Positions 1-6,620 of a stretch of DNA of 17,937 nt are shown piece by piece. The DNA is from CBCXVS01 sp965178525 (lineage in GTDB: Bacteria > Tectomicrobia > Entotheonellia > Entotheonellales > Entotheonellaceae): assembly GCA_965178525.1 (NCBI GenBank), contig CBCXVS010000152.1, positions 1-17,937 on the forward strand, read 5' to 3'. The position numbers and the translations under genes are program-made. How positions within the stretch are numbered: position 1 is the first letter of the stretch; each line of letters opens with the position of its first letter. The notes beneath the pieces are model-generated. The model had not been told where the DNA came from. It made no database searches and saw nothing but the letters and a program-made list of their open reading frames with translations.

Positions 1-66
1 CATGACAAAACCCCCTCATGTGTTGGGTCAACCGTTGACACGACCAGCAGTTAGAGCTTCACTTAA

Positions 67-528
67 GGCCATTCGGGCCCTTACCGCGTGTGGGTGCACA
101 ATCCCAAGCTCGTCCACGCCATTGCACCGCTCGGCGACCATTTCACGCCGGGACAGTCGGCGTTGTCAGAGCGCGAGCGGGAGATCGCGGTGCTCGTCAT
201 CTGCAGCCAATGGGGTTCGGTCTTTCCGACCAATGCGCACGAACGGCGCGGCAAAGAAGTTGGGCTGCCAACCGACATAGTGGAGTCAATCGTTGCGGGC
301 CGGCCAGCCACGTTCACAGATGAACGCGAAGGCGTGGTCTACGACGTCGCTCGAGCGTTGGCAGGCGGGCGGTTGATCTTACAGGACCTGTATGATCGGG
401 CGGTCTGGGTCCTTGGCCACGACGGCGTTACCGACGTGATCGTGCTGATGGGATACTACACGTGTGTCTCGCTGACCATGAACTTCTATGCCGTGCCAGC
501 AAGTGGGGGCGGCACGGCGAGACATTAA
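67..528 (+). pseudogene. Carboxymuconolactone decarboxylase-family protein, 5'-truncated
   Basis: The open frame begins right after a TAA at 64-66 and reads GHSGPYRVWVHNPKL, which resembles the interior segment GPFNVWLHSPEL typical of the AhpD/CMD fold, not an N-terminus. About 40 family residues are missing upstream and none of the three upstream frames supplies them. The only candidate start is a GTG at 88, which has no Shine-Dalgarno sequence. The rest is CMD-like: a SEREREIAVLVICSQW helix, then NAHERRGKEVGLP (the family's H-containing helix), and a C-terminal GYYTCVSLTMNFY segment close to the GCYTMLAFNLNAF of the intact paralogue at 1145-1705. Family members act in protocatechuate-type ring degradation or as AhpD-like antioxidant proteins; no specific substrate can be given. 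It is either a dead 5'-deleted gene or a short variant starting at GTG 88. Confidence 0.6.
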
Positions 529-669
529 GATGTGGACAGGCGTGTGTGCTGGACGAGCAATCAACGTTTGGCAGTCACACGCCTGCTCCAGGCCGGGTCA
601 AACCCAGGCGCTTGCGCTGATGATACGGTATGACCCATCTTCACGGTTCCGATTGTCGGGTTACAGGGC

Positions 670-706
670 AGGCATTCAGTCAGAGCGATACGCTTACTGA
701 ATGCCT
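670..706 (-). terminator. Stem-loop downstream of the cupin gene
   Basis: The 11-bp arms aggcattcagt (670-680) and actgaatgcct (696-706) are perfect inverted repeats. The loop can itself pair agcg with cgct. The structure starts 10 nt past the cupin stop on the minus strand and also lies 3' of the CMD remnant on the plus strand, so it could serve both. There is no U-tract on either side, so factor-independent termination is uncertain. Confidence 0.45.
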
Positions 707-715
707 CGTTCGGGG

Positions 716-1054
716 TTAATCGGGGATTGGGATCGACACCGAGACCCGTTGTTCCGTACCAATCCCTCGCGTGATGTGCCCTTTTCCCGTCACATCTTCC
801 GCCACTAACACGTCACCGGTCTTGAGGACGCGCTTTTCCCCGTTACCCGTTTCAATCTCCATGCCGCCCGATAGGACCATGACGTATTGTCGCCGGGGCG
901 CATTATGCCAATCTTGGAAAAATTCCCCCGGACCGGGGTTACAGCGGACTGGCCCCTCTCCTGGATTGGTAGCGATGGCGGTGAAGGCATCGATATCCAA
1001 TTCCTCGAAGTGTGTCTGTTCATCAGCACCCGTATAAATGCGAATGACTTGCAT
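716..1054 (-). CDS. Small cupin-domain protein
   Basis: A 112-residue single-domain cupin. The first conserved region is around residues 50-62 (H50, then PRRQYVMVLSG) and the second is GDVLVAEDVTGKGH (residues 80-93, with H93), matching the pattern in which an early His and a late His line the metal or ligand pocket. The usual HxH pair of motif 1 is reduced to one His, so metal binding is uncertain. The start is supported by AAGGGGGA about 5 nt upstream of ATG. It lies about 90 nt downstream of the CMD-family gene on the same strand and was probably co-transcribed with it. CMD and cupin domains are often neighbours or fused in bacteria, which fits a shared role in oxidative or aromatic metabolism, but the substrate is unknown. 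Confidence 0.8.
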   Translation of the reverse strand: MQVIRIYTGADEQTHFEELDIDAFTAIATNPGEGPVRCNPGPGEFFQDWHNAPRRQYVMVLSGGMEIETGNGEKRVLKTGDVLVAEDVTGKGHITRGIGTEQRVSVSIPIPD

Positions 1055-1144
1055 GGGCTTCCCCCTTGGTTTGCGATCTTGCCGTCAGCGTCTCCCGGTA
1101 AAACCAAATCGGTTCACACGAGATCAGTACACAGAATGGCTGGC

Positions 1145-1705
1145 TCATGAGACAGGTAGCGGTTTCTCCGTGATGTCTGGGGGCAGTTCCGCCCCGAAGG
1201 CGTTGAGGTTAAAGGCGAGCATCGTATAGCAGCCGATGAGATTGGTCAGCTCGGTCACGCCTTGGATACCAAACTGGGCAAGCGCTGCATCGAACGTCGC
1301 CTGGCTGACCTGGCGAGACCGCACGAGTTCACGGCCATAGTTCACCACCGCGGCCTCATCCGGCGCCAGATTGTTGAGCGCTTGCTTGTCGCGCAGATGG
1401 TCAATGATCTCATCCCGCAATCCCGCCGCCCGGCCCATGGGCGCATGGGCATTCCAGATGAACTGGCAGTCATTTTCCCGGGCGGTGGTGAGCATGGCGA
1501 GTTCCCGGATGCGCGGCGACAGCGAGGTATCTTCCCGCAAGTATCGCGCCAATTCCAGCCCGCGTTTCGCCACCTCCGGGGTATTGAACATGATCGACCC
1601 CGGTCCATGCGTCGGCACCCCTCCACGCTGTTGCACCAGTTCGTCGAACGTCGTCTGTTGGTCGGCGGGTATGCGGTCCCGAGTAACGGTCGATATCCGT
1701 GCCAT
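1145..1705 (-). CDS. Carboxymuconolactone decarboxylase-family protein
   Basis: A 186-residue protein with full CMD/AhpD-like architecture. It has an N-terminal RIPADQQTTFDELVQQRGG segment, a GPGSIMFNTPEVAKRGLELARYLR helix and LSPRIRELAMLTTAREN (residues 62-78). WNAHAPMGRAAGL (residues 85-97) carries the conserved His at 87, and the C-terminal helix is LTNLIGCYTMLAFNLNAF. It lacks the CxxC of true AhpD peroxiredoxin reductases, so it is closer to the gamma-carboxymuconolactone decarboxylase type. ATG at 1705 is chosen over an in-frame ATG at 1735 because AAGGAGG sits 5-6 nt upstream of it. It is the first gene of a likely two-gene unit with the cupin. A truncated paralogue lies at the window start. 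The substrate cannot be deduced. Confidence 0.88.
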   Translation of the reverse strand: MARISTVTRDRIPADQQTTFDELVQQRGGVPTHGPGSIMFNTPEVAKRGLELARYLREDTSLSPRIRELAMLTTARENDCQFIWNAHAPMGRAAGLRDEIIDHLRDKQALNNLAPDEAAVVNYGRELVRSRQVSQATFDAALAQFGIQGVTELTNLIGCYTMLAFNLNAFGAELPPDITEKPLPVS

Positions 1706-1750
1706 GTTGTCCTCCTTGTCGATCTCACAGATCAAAGATGAGTTCTTCGC

Positions 1751-1853
1751 TATCAGCTATCAGCTATCAGCTATCAGCTATCAGCTAAAACCCGGAAGAA
1801 GAAATCTTGTATCTTCTTTTTTAGCTAACAGCTAATAGCTCATAGCTTACAGC
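1751..1853. repeat. Tandem heptamer repeat with inverted partner (long hairpin)
   Basis: Five perfect head-to-tail copies of TATCAGC run from 1751 to 1785. A degenerate opposite-strand series (agctaacagctaatagct...) occupies 1819-1853. Positions 1763-1790 can pair with 1819-1846 with 4 mismatches in 28, across a 28-nt spacer that is itself partly self-complementary (gaagaag / cttcttt). The right part supplies the TAA stop of the unknown gene at 1847-2332. Short dispersed heptamer hairpins of this kind occur between genes in several environmental bacterial lineages; a role in transcript ends is inference. Confidence 0.85.
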
Positions 1854-2332
1854 TCCTCATTTGCGGTGCGCAGCGTTAAGAACCTCTGCTGAATGACAGT
1901 GGGTTCAAGGGTCACGGTCAGATAACCCGCCTCGTCAGCGCCGAAGGAGGTGTCCTGGTCAAACTCCTGGACGAGGTGGGCGGTGAGTGCTTTCAGCTCT
2001 GCGTCAGGCGTATGATCGATCGCGCAACGCGTCCTAGGTTCGGTCGTTTGCTTTAAGATACGCTCAATCTCCGCCGTGAGTCGCTCTCTCACGACGATCT
2101 GCCGCTGCATGTCCTCAATGACCTCGAGGTGTTTATCCAGGTAGCAGCCGCCGAATACCATGACGTCACATTCCTGATCGTCAATCCGGTCGGTGCCCTG
2201 AGTTTTGGGTATCAGCTCATGCTCGTCGAGATACGCTCGAATCGCGTCGTCCTCCGGGTCCGGCTGGCCCCGGCTGAAGGCGAGAAACACCGAATACATG
2301 AAGAACGCTTTGGGCTCTATCTTGATACGCAT
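1847..2332 (-). CDS. Hypothetical protein, 161 aa
   Basis: I do not recognise this family. The protein is acidic, with no signal peptide and no membrane segment. It has an N-terminal part MYSVFLAFSRGQPDPEDDAIRAYL, a central DDQECDVMVFGGCYLDKHLEVIEDM segment and an Arg/Glu-rich amphipathic helix (RQIVVRERLTAEIERILKQ), followed by a variable tail. The start at 2332 has GAGGT 5 nt upstream; an internal ATG twelve codons in (MYSVF) is a possible alternative. The last codons and the stop run into the heptamer repeat, so the native C-terminus may have been altered by the repeat. It lies downstream of the caspase/SUMF1 module on the same strand with a gap of about 190 nt, so co-transcription is possible but not shown. 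Confidence 0.6.
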   Translation of the reverse strand: MRIKIEPKAFFMYSVFLAFSRGQPDPEDDAIRAYLDEHELIPKTQGTDRIDDQECDVMVFGGCYLDKHLEVIEDMQRQIVVRERLTAEIERILKQTTEPRTRCAIDHTPDAELKALTAHLVQEFDQDTSFGADEAGYLTVTLEPTVIQQRFLTLRTANEEL

Positions 2333-2436
2333 GTCTTACCTCATGTGTTCCATCTGGCCATCATCCTATCACCCAGCGTAGCAGGAACAGTCGGCGGAGG
2401 CAATCGGGAGCGAGAATTTCTTCTTCAACTCTTAAG

Positions 2437-2491
2437 GCGACTGGACCTTGCTTTCGATTCGCCAGAAGCGTACAACGGGTGTGGTTGCATC
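2437..2491. repeat. 55-bp direct repeat, left copy
   Basis: This copy matches 5207-5261 in the same orientation with three substitutions in 55 positions. The identity stops sharply at both ends (flanking bases differ: g/t before and c/t after). Together the two copies bracket the caspase-PEGA-SUMF1 module. This copy sits 30 nt past the module's last stop codon. Confidence 0.85.
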
Positions 2492-2521
2492 CGGAGTAAG
2501 TGGCAACCATTCGGAGAAGAG

Positions 2522-3664
2522 TTACGGTTCGATTAGTGTGATACACCGAAAACCACGTGAGCGTCCAGTCTTCTTCATGTCTTTCGCAGGGGAATATCCT
2601 GAGCCTGACTTGGAACTATGAATCGTTCCATGTTGATATGGTAGACGTTTCTTTCCTCTCTCAGAAGCCGTCCACCACGAATTGGACCACTCAGTCTTCA
2701 TAAAATAGAGTTTAGGCGTTGTGTAGGTTGCATCATAGCTGATACTTACTTTGCCCGCGGAGTTTTTCTCTGCGGCCAGGTAGTGGGTTAGGGTTGGAAG
2801 AACTTTTCCCAAAGCTTCACAATAAGCAATTGTGGCGTAGTGGCTTACATAGCGTACGGGTCGGTCGATTTCCTTTGCGTTGATTGTCTGATTGTCTTGC
2901 CAATGTTTCAAATACCGCCCATCGTGCAGATCACCTGGGATATGACTTCTCTTCCATTGGGGATGCGAAGTAACAAATGCGAGAAATTCTCGGTTACTCA
3001 CAGGTTGTTGGTCGATACGAAAAGCCGGAAGGAAGCGCGTCCAGTTGGAACCCGTAATCTTTGCCCGTGGAACATAAACAGTTCGGCTATGAGTGCGCTT
3101 GGGGTTTTTCGAGGCACGGAAAAGACGATATGGCGGAGCTCCACTCGAGGGCGTCAGCATCAGTTGCCCTTGCTGAAGCGAAATGTAATTTGTGCCCTTC
3201 GTCCCTCGATATGCATATTTGTTTTTCTCTATCTGCGTGATATCCAATGTCACTCGACCCGTCGTCCTACGTGTTGTCGTTAATTGTAGCTTTCCCTCCA
3301 CAGCAGTTATCTCGGCTGCCGCAGAATTTTTCGGCGCAACCCAAAATCCGGTGATTGCCTCCTGGCGTCGGCGTTTCTCGGCTGATTGATGCGGTTTCTC
3401 CCATGATGGAGATGCGGACATCTTAACAGCGCTCTTTGTCTCTGTTTTTTCAGGAATTTGAGAAACTTTTTCTAAGGAAATATCTAGCGAGACATCTGCA
3501 TCTTGAATGGTCACCCACTGCCGGGCAGACTGATAGCCCTGCTGTTCCACCAGGATGTCGTACTTTCCTGGCTCTAACGGTATTCCAGGTCGGTACTTGG
3601 GTTTGATATTCATAATGCGGATGCGGCTGTTTGCTGGTCGTGCCTGGACAGTAAGTTTGTACAT
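2522..3664 (-). CDS. PEGA-domain plus SUMF1/FGE-like domain protein (C-terminal part of a split gene)
   Basis: Residues 1-66 form a PEGA domain (KLTVQARPANSRIRI, then GIPLEPGKYDILVEQQGYQ and QWVTIQDADVSLDISLE). A Lys/Ser-rich linker and a beta-rich stretch (about 70-195) follow. Residues about 200-380 match the formylglycine-generating-enzyme (SUMF1/EgtB-type) fold: FRIDQQPVSNREFLAFV, RPVRYVSHYATIAYCEALGKVLPTLTHYLAAEK and the closing GFRCI. The usual RGGSW core is degraded to NSWWTAS, so enzymatic FGE activity is unlikely and a binding role is favoured. ATG 3664 has no convincing ribosome site. The same frame is open back to a TAG at 3829-3831 and reads ALLVRKMYKLTV, as expected for the interior of a longer protein. 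It is therefore probably the C-terminal third of the caspase gene upstream, separated from it by a frame change between 3688 and 3828. Confidence 0.75.
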   Translation of the reverse strand: MYKLTVQARPANSRIRIMNIKPKYRPGIPLEPGKYDILVEQQGYQSARQWVTIQDADVSLDISLEKVSQIPEKTETKSAVKMSASPSWEKPHQSAEKRRRQEAITGFWVAPKNSAAAEITAVEGKLQLTTTRRTTGRVTLDITQIEKNKYAYRGTKGTNYISLQQGQLMLTPSSGAPPYRLFRASKNPKRTHSRTVYVPRAKITGSNWTRFLPAFRIDQQPVSNREFLAFVTSHPQWKRSHIPGDLHDGRYLKHWQDNQTINAKEIDRPVRYVSHYATIAYCEALGKVLPTLTHYLAAEKNSAGKVSISYDATYTTPKLYFMKTEWSNSWWTASERGKKRLPYQHGTIHSSKSGSGYSPAKDMKKTGRSRGFRCITLIEP

Positions 3665-3687
3665 CTTCCGTACTAGGAGTGCAGGCT

Positions 3688-4123
3688 CTACATTGGCATG
3701 TTGAGGTAAAACAGAGGTGGTATCGTCGTTTTTTCGCGGTGGTAACTCTTGTGCTCGATGGGGAGCGGAGCTGTGACGTGTGCCTCTGACAGGAATTGGT
3801 CGCGATGCTCGTTGAAGTAGTAGACCAGGCTACGCTGCGAGCGTACACTCCCATCGAGAGCTTCTAGCTCCTCAAGGAGCTTCTGACGGGCAGGATTTGA
3901 AACATCAGGAGCGAGAACTTGCCTTATGGTACCATACATGGTGCCAGAGATTGGCCCCCCGAGGTTGTGAGCCAACTTTTGCATCGCCGCCTCACGCCGC
4001 CGGCGATACGCTTCGACTGCTTGCATTCCAGCCGGGTCAATCGCTAAGGGCAAGCGCGCCGCTGGTCCCTCGATCCGTTGGCTGATCCCCTGGCTCACCT
4101 CGGTGTGGTGCGGACGGTTGTCC
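3688..4123 (-). pseudogene. Middle segment of the caspase-PEGA-SUMF1 gene, shifted frame
   Basis: Read from GAC at 4122, this frame gives DNRPHHTEVSQGISQRI, then EGPAARLPLAIDP and a helical, coiled-coil-like region (QAVEAYRRRREAAMQKLAHNL; QKLLEELEALDGSVRSQRS). It ends IPPLFYLNMPM at a TAG (3688-3690). There is no start codon with a ribosome site at its head. It continues naturally from VHDWV of the caspase frame, as caspase proteins of this type usually carry a linker and helical region before PEGA. The frame change sits at a GTGGGAC sequence (about 4123), where a single-base indel would restore one reading frame. A second indel near its end would join it to the PEGA frame, which is the same frame as the caspase part. 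Confidence 0.65.
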
Positions 4124-4999
4124 CACCCAATCGTGCACCTGTTGGTTGACATACTCGGCAAGCGTTTGGGCCGTAATGAAATGACGCGCGTCAGCTGGAG
4201 CCCTGCCGCGCAGGCCATCTAACACTGCGGCGGTAAATACGCCATTCTGGCGGACAGCATCATCGTACGCGTAGCCGCCAATGGTCGTCGCAGAGAGAAC
4301 CACCTGCCCTGAAGCCTCTGCGATGGCGTCGGCAAATGCCCGGCCCATCGCCGAAGCAGCATCAACACCTCCCGCACGGGTGTCGGCCGAGAGACGCTCG
4401 CGACACGCGTCGAGGAATACGAGGCGGCGGGGCGCTTTGGCACGGGCCACGTCGTCGAAGACTTCTGCCACAGCAATGCCGGTCCGCTGGATGCGGCGCC
4501 AACGTGAATCCGCGCCCACGAGAAAATCGTCGCCCTGATCGTTGAATCCGTGTGTGGCCAAGGCAACTACGAATAGCCCCCGCGGACCTGTCCTTTTCCC
4601 CCCGGCGGCCAACTGCGTGTAAACCTCTGCCTGTGTAGCACGTGTTTGCCTCACTCCGGCGTTTAATAACGTGCGAAGGCGCATGGTAGATGCTGGCTTC
4701 TGGGGCATGCCCGATAAGGCGAGGATGACCTGCTGCGGATCGATCAGCGAAAGTTCAAGAGTAAAGAGATACGCCAAGTCAATGGCGTCATCAACTGCAA
4801 ACGGAATCTCCGCAAACCGCTGATCATCGAAGGTGCGAATGCCTACGAACAGCCCAGCGGACTCTGCCGCCTTGAAGCCCTCAGTATCACGAATACCTTG
4901 AGGCACTACTCGCTGCACATGGACCCCATGGTCTGCGGCATGGACAAGGGTGACGACTCCCATCAAGACAACCAACACCCATAGCGCAAAACGGGTCAT
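4037..4999 (-). CDS. Secreted caspase-like protease (peptidase C14), N-terminal part of a split gene
   Basis: Residues 1-21 are a signal peptide (MTRFALWVLVVLMGVVTLVHA, cleaved before AD), so the protein is exported. The p20-like caspase fold follows: AGLFVGIRTF, FAVDDAIDLAYLF, then VVALATHGFND with catalytic H150 and RRLVFLDACRERL with catalytic C199. ATG 4999 is chosen over ATG 5032 because GGAGGT lies 7 nt upstream. Native sequence ends near V292 (about 4123). The last 28 residues to the TGA at 4037 are out of frame, since the natural continuation lies in the next frame. Bacterial caspase-SUMF1 proteins are thought to act in stress, cell-death or defence responses. The substrate is unknown, and an Arg/Lys-type metacaspase specificity cannot be confirmed from sequence. 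Confidence 0.8.
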   Translation of the reverse strand: MTRFALWVLVVLMGVVTLVHAADHGVHVQRVVPQGIRDTEGFKAAESAGLFVGIRTFDDQRFAEIPFAVDDAIDLAYLFTLELSLIDPQQVILALSGMPQKPASTMRLRTLLNAGVRQTRATQAEVYTQLAAGGKRTGPRGLFVVALATHGFNDQGDDFLVGADSRWRRIQRTGIAVAEVFDDVARAKAPRRLVFLDACRERLSADTRAGGVDAASAMGRAFADAIAEASGQVVLSATTIGGYAYDDAVRQNGVFTAAVLDGLRGRAPADARHFITAQTLAEYVNQQVHDWVGQPSAPHRGEPGDQPTDRGTSGALALSD

Positions 5000-5110
5000 G
5001 GTGAGACCTCCGATAGACAGCGTTGTCACCATGTCTTACGTGGTGTGCTGGAGCTGCACGGACCTACGAACCAGAGTATTGATGTCCTCCATTATCATCG
5101 TTGTGACCGA

Positions 5111-5206
5111 GGAGGTCAAGGAATCAAAGGGGTCAGAGTCGATTGACTTCGTTGAGGAAATCAAATCACTTTGACCCCTTTGATTCCTCTGACCCCTTTA
5201 ATTCCT
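5111..5206. repeat. REP-like palindromic repeat (AAAGGGGTCARAG type)
   Basis: One forward and two inverted copies of GGAATYAAAGGGGTCARAG are present: forward at 5120-5138, inverted at 5169-5187 and 5187-5205. The 16-bp arms 5120-5135 and 5172-5187 are perfectly complementary and would form a hairpin around gagtcgattgactt. From memory, repeats with an AAGGGGTCAGAG core flank IS200-like REP-associated tyrosine transposases in many genomes. No transposase gene is present here, so this would be a solo repeat. It abuts the right copy of the 55-bp direct repeat. Confidence 0.75.
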
Positions 5207-5261
5207 GCGACTGGAACTTGCTTTCGATTCGTCAGAAGCGTACAACGGGTGCGGTTGCATC
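5207..5261. repeat. 55-bp direct repeat, right copy
   Basis: The partner of 2437-2491, in the same orientation with three substitutions. It begins one base after the REP-like element and ends 51 nt before the amidohydrolase start. Neither copy contains a recognisable gene. Confidence 0.85.
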
Positions 5262-5312
5262 TATTCATTCACGGCGTAGCGACACGTGCAGTATGACACA
5301 GGAGCAAATCAG

Positions 5313-6479
5313 ATGAGCAAATATCCCTACCCGATTATCGATTGTGACGGCCATGTGATGGAAGGCTTCGGCTTCTACAAGCATTACGTGGCGGACAAGT
5401 TCAAGCAGCCGGTGCGCGATCTGGTAACCTATTTGAGCCAGACGCCGGGAGGCTTGAGCCGCATGGTGATTGGTGACGCGGCGGCCCGAGGGGGACGTCC
5501 GTTGGGGGCGGGAGAATCGTATGAGAACGTGCATCGCCATGTCGGCGGTCGACATCCGGAAACTCTGCCGGGGGCGGCGACCGATCCTCATGATCGCTTG
5601 AAGGATATGGATCGTGAGGGCATCGATGTCGCAGTGTGTTTTGCGTCCACCGTCACCAGCCTCGTTGCGATTACGGATCCGGATCTGGAGGAGGCCATGG
5701 CATTGGCCTACAATCGCTGGGTGGGCGATTATTGCAGCGCTGATCCAGCCCGTCTGAAAGCGGTGTGCGCCATTCCGCAACGCGACATGCAGCGGGCGGT
5801 GAAGGAATTGCAGCGCATGGCGGAAGAGCCGCGGTGTGTCGGTCTGGTCACATTTGGGTCGCTGGATGGCCATTTACCCCATGCGATCCTGGCCGATCAT
5901 CCGTACTGGCATCCACTGTGGGATGCCGCTCAGGCTTTGGATATGCCCGTCAGTTTCCATGCCGGTACGGATCGCCCGCCCTATGCCCCGGCCCGGACGG
6001 AAGTGGCTAACAATGCCTTTCTGTTGCACATGACCGGGCAGCCCTGGCATATTCAGCGTACGCTGGCGGCGGTGATTGGCGGTGGCGTGCTCGATCAATA
6101 CCCCCAACTCCGGGTGGCGTTTCTGGAGTCGGGATGTGGTTGGGTGCCGTGGTGGATGGACCGCATGGATACCCACTATGAGCTCTATCCCGAGCATGTG
6201 CCACTGCTGACACGGAAACCGAGTGAGCACATGAGGGGTCCGCAGTGCTTCTTCTCCCTAGACCCCGATGAGATGACCATCGCCCCCACGGCGGAGTTCA
6301 TGGGCGAAGACCGACTGATGTGGGCGTCAGATTACCCACACTTCGATTGCTGGTTCCCCCATACGGTGGATTTCGTCACCGATCGGCCGGAGTTATCCGA
6401 GCAGGTCAAGGCCAAGATCATGGGCGAAAACGCGCTGAAATTTTACACCCGCATCAATCTCAATGATATCAAGGCGTAG
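5313..6479 (+). CDS. Amidohydrolase-2 family metal-dependent hydrolase (ACMSD-like)
   Basis: A 388-residue TIM-barrel protein of the amidohydrolase_2 group (relatives of ACMSD and gamma-resorcylate decarboxylase). The N-terminal metal motif is PIIDCDGHVME (residues 7-17), the DxDxH form typical of this subgroup. Further landmarks are DRLKDMDREGIDVAVCF (94-110), FHAGTD with H216 as likely metal ligand, FLESGCGWVPWWMDRMD with E272, and WASDYPHFD with D340 as catalytic Asp. ATG 5313 has GGAG 8 nt upstream and is preferred to the in-frame GTG at 5286. The length is normal and no motif is missing. Members decarboxylate or hydrolyse small aromatic or heterocyclic acids; the substrate is not deducible. 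It is followed on the same strand by a dehydrogenase and an exporter. Confidence 0.92.
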   Translation: MSKYPYPIIDCDGHVMEGFGFYKHYVADKFKQPVRDLVTYLSQTPGGLSRMVIGDAAARGGRPLGAGESYENVHRHVGGRHPETLPGAATDPHDRLKDMDREGIDVAVCFASTVTSLVAITDPDLEEAMALAYNRWVGDYCSADPARLKAVCAIPQRDMQRAVKELQRMAEEPRCVGLVTFGSLDGHLPHAILADHPYWHPLWDAAQALDMPVSFHAGTDRPPYAPARTEVANNAFLLHMTGQPWHIQRTLAAVIGGGVLDQYPQLRVAFLESGCGWVPWWMDRMDTHYELYPEHVPLLTRKPSEHMRGPQCFFSLDPDEMTIAPTAEFMGEDRLMWASDYPHFDCWFPHTVDFVTDRPELSEQVKAKIMGENALKFYTRINLNDIKA

Positions 6480-6489
6480 ATAGGCGGTC

Positions 6490-6597
6490 CTAGCCCTGGC
6501 GCACGAATTTGTCTACGCCTTCTGGACTGTATAGCCCGACGTAGATGTCGCCGTGTGGATCGACCCAGCTCCCATGGCCAGGGCCACTAGAGCCACA
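6490..6597 (-). pseudogene. C-terminal remnant of an NHL/SMP-30-like beta-propeller protein
   Basis: The minus strand reads GPGHGSWVDPHGDIYVGLYS, then PEGVDKFVRQG and TAG (stop at 6490-6492). This is close to the typical last blade of NHL/peptidyl-hydroxyglycine-lyase-like propellers (HGxWVDxxGDIYVGE...VxKFVR). Only about 35 codons remain; upstream (about 6598) the frame meets a stop and then the dehydrogenase gene begins. It is a gene stump left between two plus-strand genes, with no start codon and no ribosome site. Confidence 0.55.
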
Positions 6598-6620
6598 TCA
6601 ACCATACGGTGGGGAAAAGA

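Noticed and set aside
1751..1853. CRISPR-like array because of short regular repeats.
   Set aside because: The 7-bp units are contiguous with no spacers, and no cas genes are present.
2437..2650. Diversity-generating retroelement: the SUMF1-like C-terminus and a nearby repeat could be a variable/template pair.
   Set aside because: No reverse transcriptase is present, the repeat lies outside the coding region, and its three differences are not adenine-directed.
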